From Actinomycetota bacterium (GTDB lineage: Bacteria; Armatimonadota; SYMT01), in NCBI GenBank assembly GCA_005798285.1, contig SYKE01000121.1, forward strand, positions 1-35,140: a stretch of DNA of 35,140 nucleotides. Direction: 5' to 3'. The notes under the pieces were generated by a model. The model had not been told where the DNA came from, did no database searches, and was given only the letters and a program-made list of their open reading frames with translations. Position numbers and translations under genes: made by a program. This document shows, one piece after another, positions 34,345 through 35,140 of the stretch (the first letter of the stretch is position 1; the number at the start of each line of letters is the position of its first letter).

Positions 34345-34416
34345 CAGGTCATGGCGAATGGACCTCCGCTCTGTAGAGTGAGTCTCCGCCCAGTGCGACT
34401 TTTGCGAGGATGACGG
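34345..34416. repeat. Imperfect direct repeat, copy 2
   Basis: This is the second copy of the unit at 34201. The first 18 bases are identical (CAGGTCATGGCGAATGGA), then CCGCTCT, TCCGCCCAGTG and GACTTTTGCGAGGATGACG with substitutions. No coding frame is shared by the two copies in a way that suggests a protein repeat. Confidence 0.65.
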
Positions 34417-34734
34417 AAATGCGGCCGCTCCTTTGGATGAAAGGACAGTGGAGTTCGTCAATTCGAGCCCCGGGACGATGCTCCGGCCTGGCCTATGGTT
34501 GGCCCGTCTGCCCCCAAAGTTGCCCCATCGTCTCGGGCTCGTGCCGGCAGTCCGAACCGACAACACTGACCGCGGGCCTACAGCCCCCCTGGCGCAGTCC
34601 GCTCACGAAGGAAGAGTTGCACGCGACGAGCAACAACGGGGTGAGCCCGAGCCGGCGGGGCTCGTGTCCCGTTTCAGGTTAGGGCGCCGGCAATTCGGAA
34701 ATCGGCTTCGCTGCCCGGCGAGCGGGGAGTTCCC

Positions 34735-35140
34735 ATGGGATGCGCCCTGATCGGTGAGCCTGAGAGGCGGTGGCCGCACCCTTGCGGTTACCGCGCCCAC
34801 GGACGGCAATCCGGCGCCGCCAACGCGATCAGCGATCAGAACGGCCTGGTCCGAACCGAACAATACAGCTACGACGAGCTCTCCCGCCTCACCAGCGTCG
34901 ACTACGGGGACGGTCAGACCCAGACCTACACGTTCGACCCAATGGGAAACCGGACCGGCAAGACCGACAGCGTGAACGGGAACGACGCGTCCACGTTCAA
35001 CGCCGCGAACATGCTCCTGACCAAGAACGGCCAGGGGTACGCGTACGACGCGAACGGCAACACCCTCACCGGCGGCGGCAGAACCAACAGTTGGGACTCC
35101 GCCAACCGCCTCACGCAGATCGTGTTCAACGGCACGACCA
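34735..35140 (+). CDS. Rhs/YD-repeat protein fragment, 5'-truncated and cut by window edge
   Basis: The frame is open from just after a TGA at 34642-34644 to the window end, so it is missing from the ORF track; ATG at 34735 is the first Met. From about 34820 it encodes clear Rhs YD repeats: YSYDELSRLTSVDYGDGQ, YTFDPMGNRTGKT, FNAANMLL, YAYDANGNTLTGGG and WDSANRLTQI. Rhs proteins form large shells that encapsulate C-terminal toxins or make surface fibres and are normally over 1000 residues. Here no Rhs sequence lies upstream, only repeat-rich DNA, so this is probably a 3' piece left by rearrangement. A C-terminal toxin and immunity gene could follow outside the window. Confidence 0.75.
   Translation, partial: MGCALIGEPERRWPHPCGYRAHGRQSGAANAISDQNGLVRTEQYSYDELSRLTSVDYGDGQTQTYTFDPMGNRTGKTDSVNGNDASTFNAANMLLTKNGQGYAYDANGNTLTGGGRTNSWDSANRLTQIVFNGTT

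Larger units (their letters stand above)
33202..34734. other. Gene-poor, repeat-bearing region
   Basis: Over 1.5 kb carry no ORF that resembles a known protein on either strand; the listed ORFs are overlapping Pro/Arg/Gly-rich frames typical of non-coding high-GC DNA. It holds several REP-like palindromes and a 72-bp imperfect direct repeat. It ends where Rhs-type coding sequence starts abruptly. This looks like an accumulated repeat or decay zone beside a rearranged rhs locus. Confidence 0.6.

Overview
This is a high-GC bacterial chromosome segment with tightly packed genes, short overlaps (ATGA junctions) and GGAG-type ribosome binding sites. The repeated DUF1501, DUF1552, DUF1549/DUF1553 and DUF1592 genes with small cytochrome-type CxxCH domains point to a Planctomycetota-, Verrucomicrobiota-, Acidobacteriota- or Armatimonadota-like organism. 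The sequence alone does not settle the phylum.

Layout. 0-1 kb: the start of a methylmalonate-semialdehyde dehydrogenase gene running off the left edge, overlapped by a gluconokinase gene. 1.06-4.98 kb: exported module A (DUF1549/DUF1553 cytochrome-like protein plus Tat-type DUF1501 protein). 5.2-8.6 kb: a zinc-ribbon micro-protein, YaeQ, a tRNA-dihydrouridine synthase and a lineage-specific secreted protein. 9.17-12.9 kb: exported module B (DUF1592/PA14 cytochrome-like protein plus Tat-type DUF1552 protein). 13.07-20.1 kb: exported module C on one strand (Ig-like DUF1549/DUF1553 protein, DUF1501, WD40, PPC-domain protein, FmdB zinc ribbon, and a Tat-type alpha/beta hydrolase interrupted by an in-frame TGA just before its likely catalytic His). 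20.3-23.1 kb: a sugar-nucleotide epimerase converging on mnmG. 23.2-28.6 kb: a compact operon of PQQ dehydrogenase, Gfo/Idh/MocA oxidoreductase, CPBP protease and glycerate kinase. 28.8-33.2 kb: a methyltransferase, a secreted esterase, DUF1801 and GyrI-like proteins, and a galactonate-dehydratase-like enzyme. 33.2-34.7 kb: a gene-poor stretch with REP-like palindromes and an imperfect direct repeat, followed by a 5'-truncated Rhs/YD-repeat fragment running off the right edge.

How the genes work together (inference). Two themes recur. The first is a set of three paired systems, each joining a Sec-exported protein with heme-binding motifs to a Tat-exported partner. In module C the pair is translationally or transcriptionally linked to a beta-propeller and a PPC-domain protein. 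The second is sugar-acid oxidation: a periplasmic PQQ dehydrogenase, gluconokinase, a sugar-acid dehydratase of the enolase superfamily and glycerate kinase would fit oxidation of aldoses to acids followed by entry into central metabolism. No tRNA, rRNA, CRISPR array, intact insertion sequence or prophage was seen.
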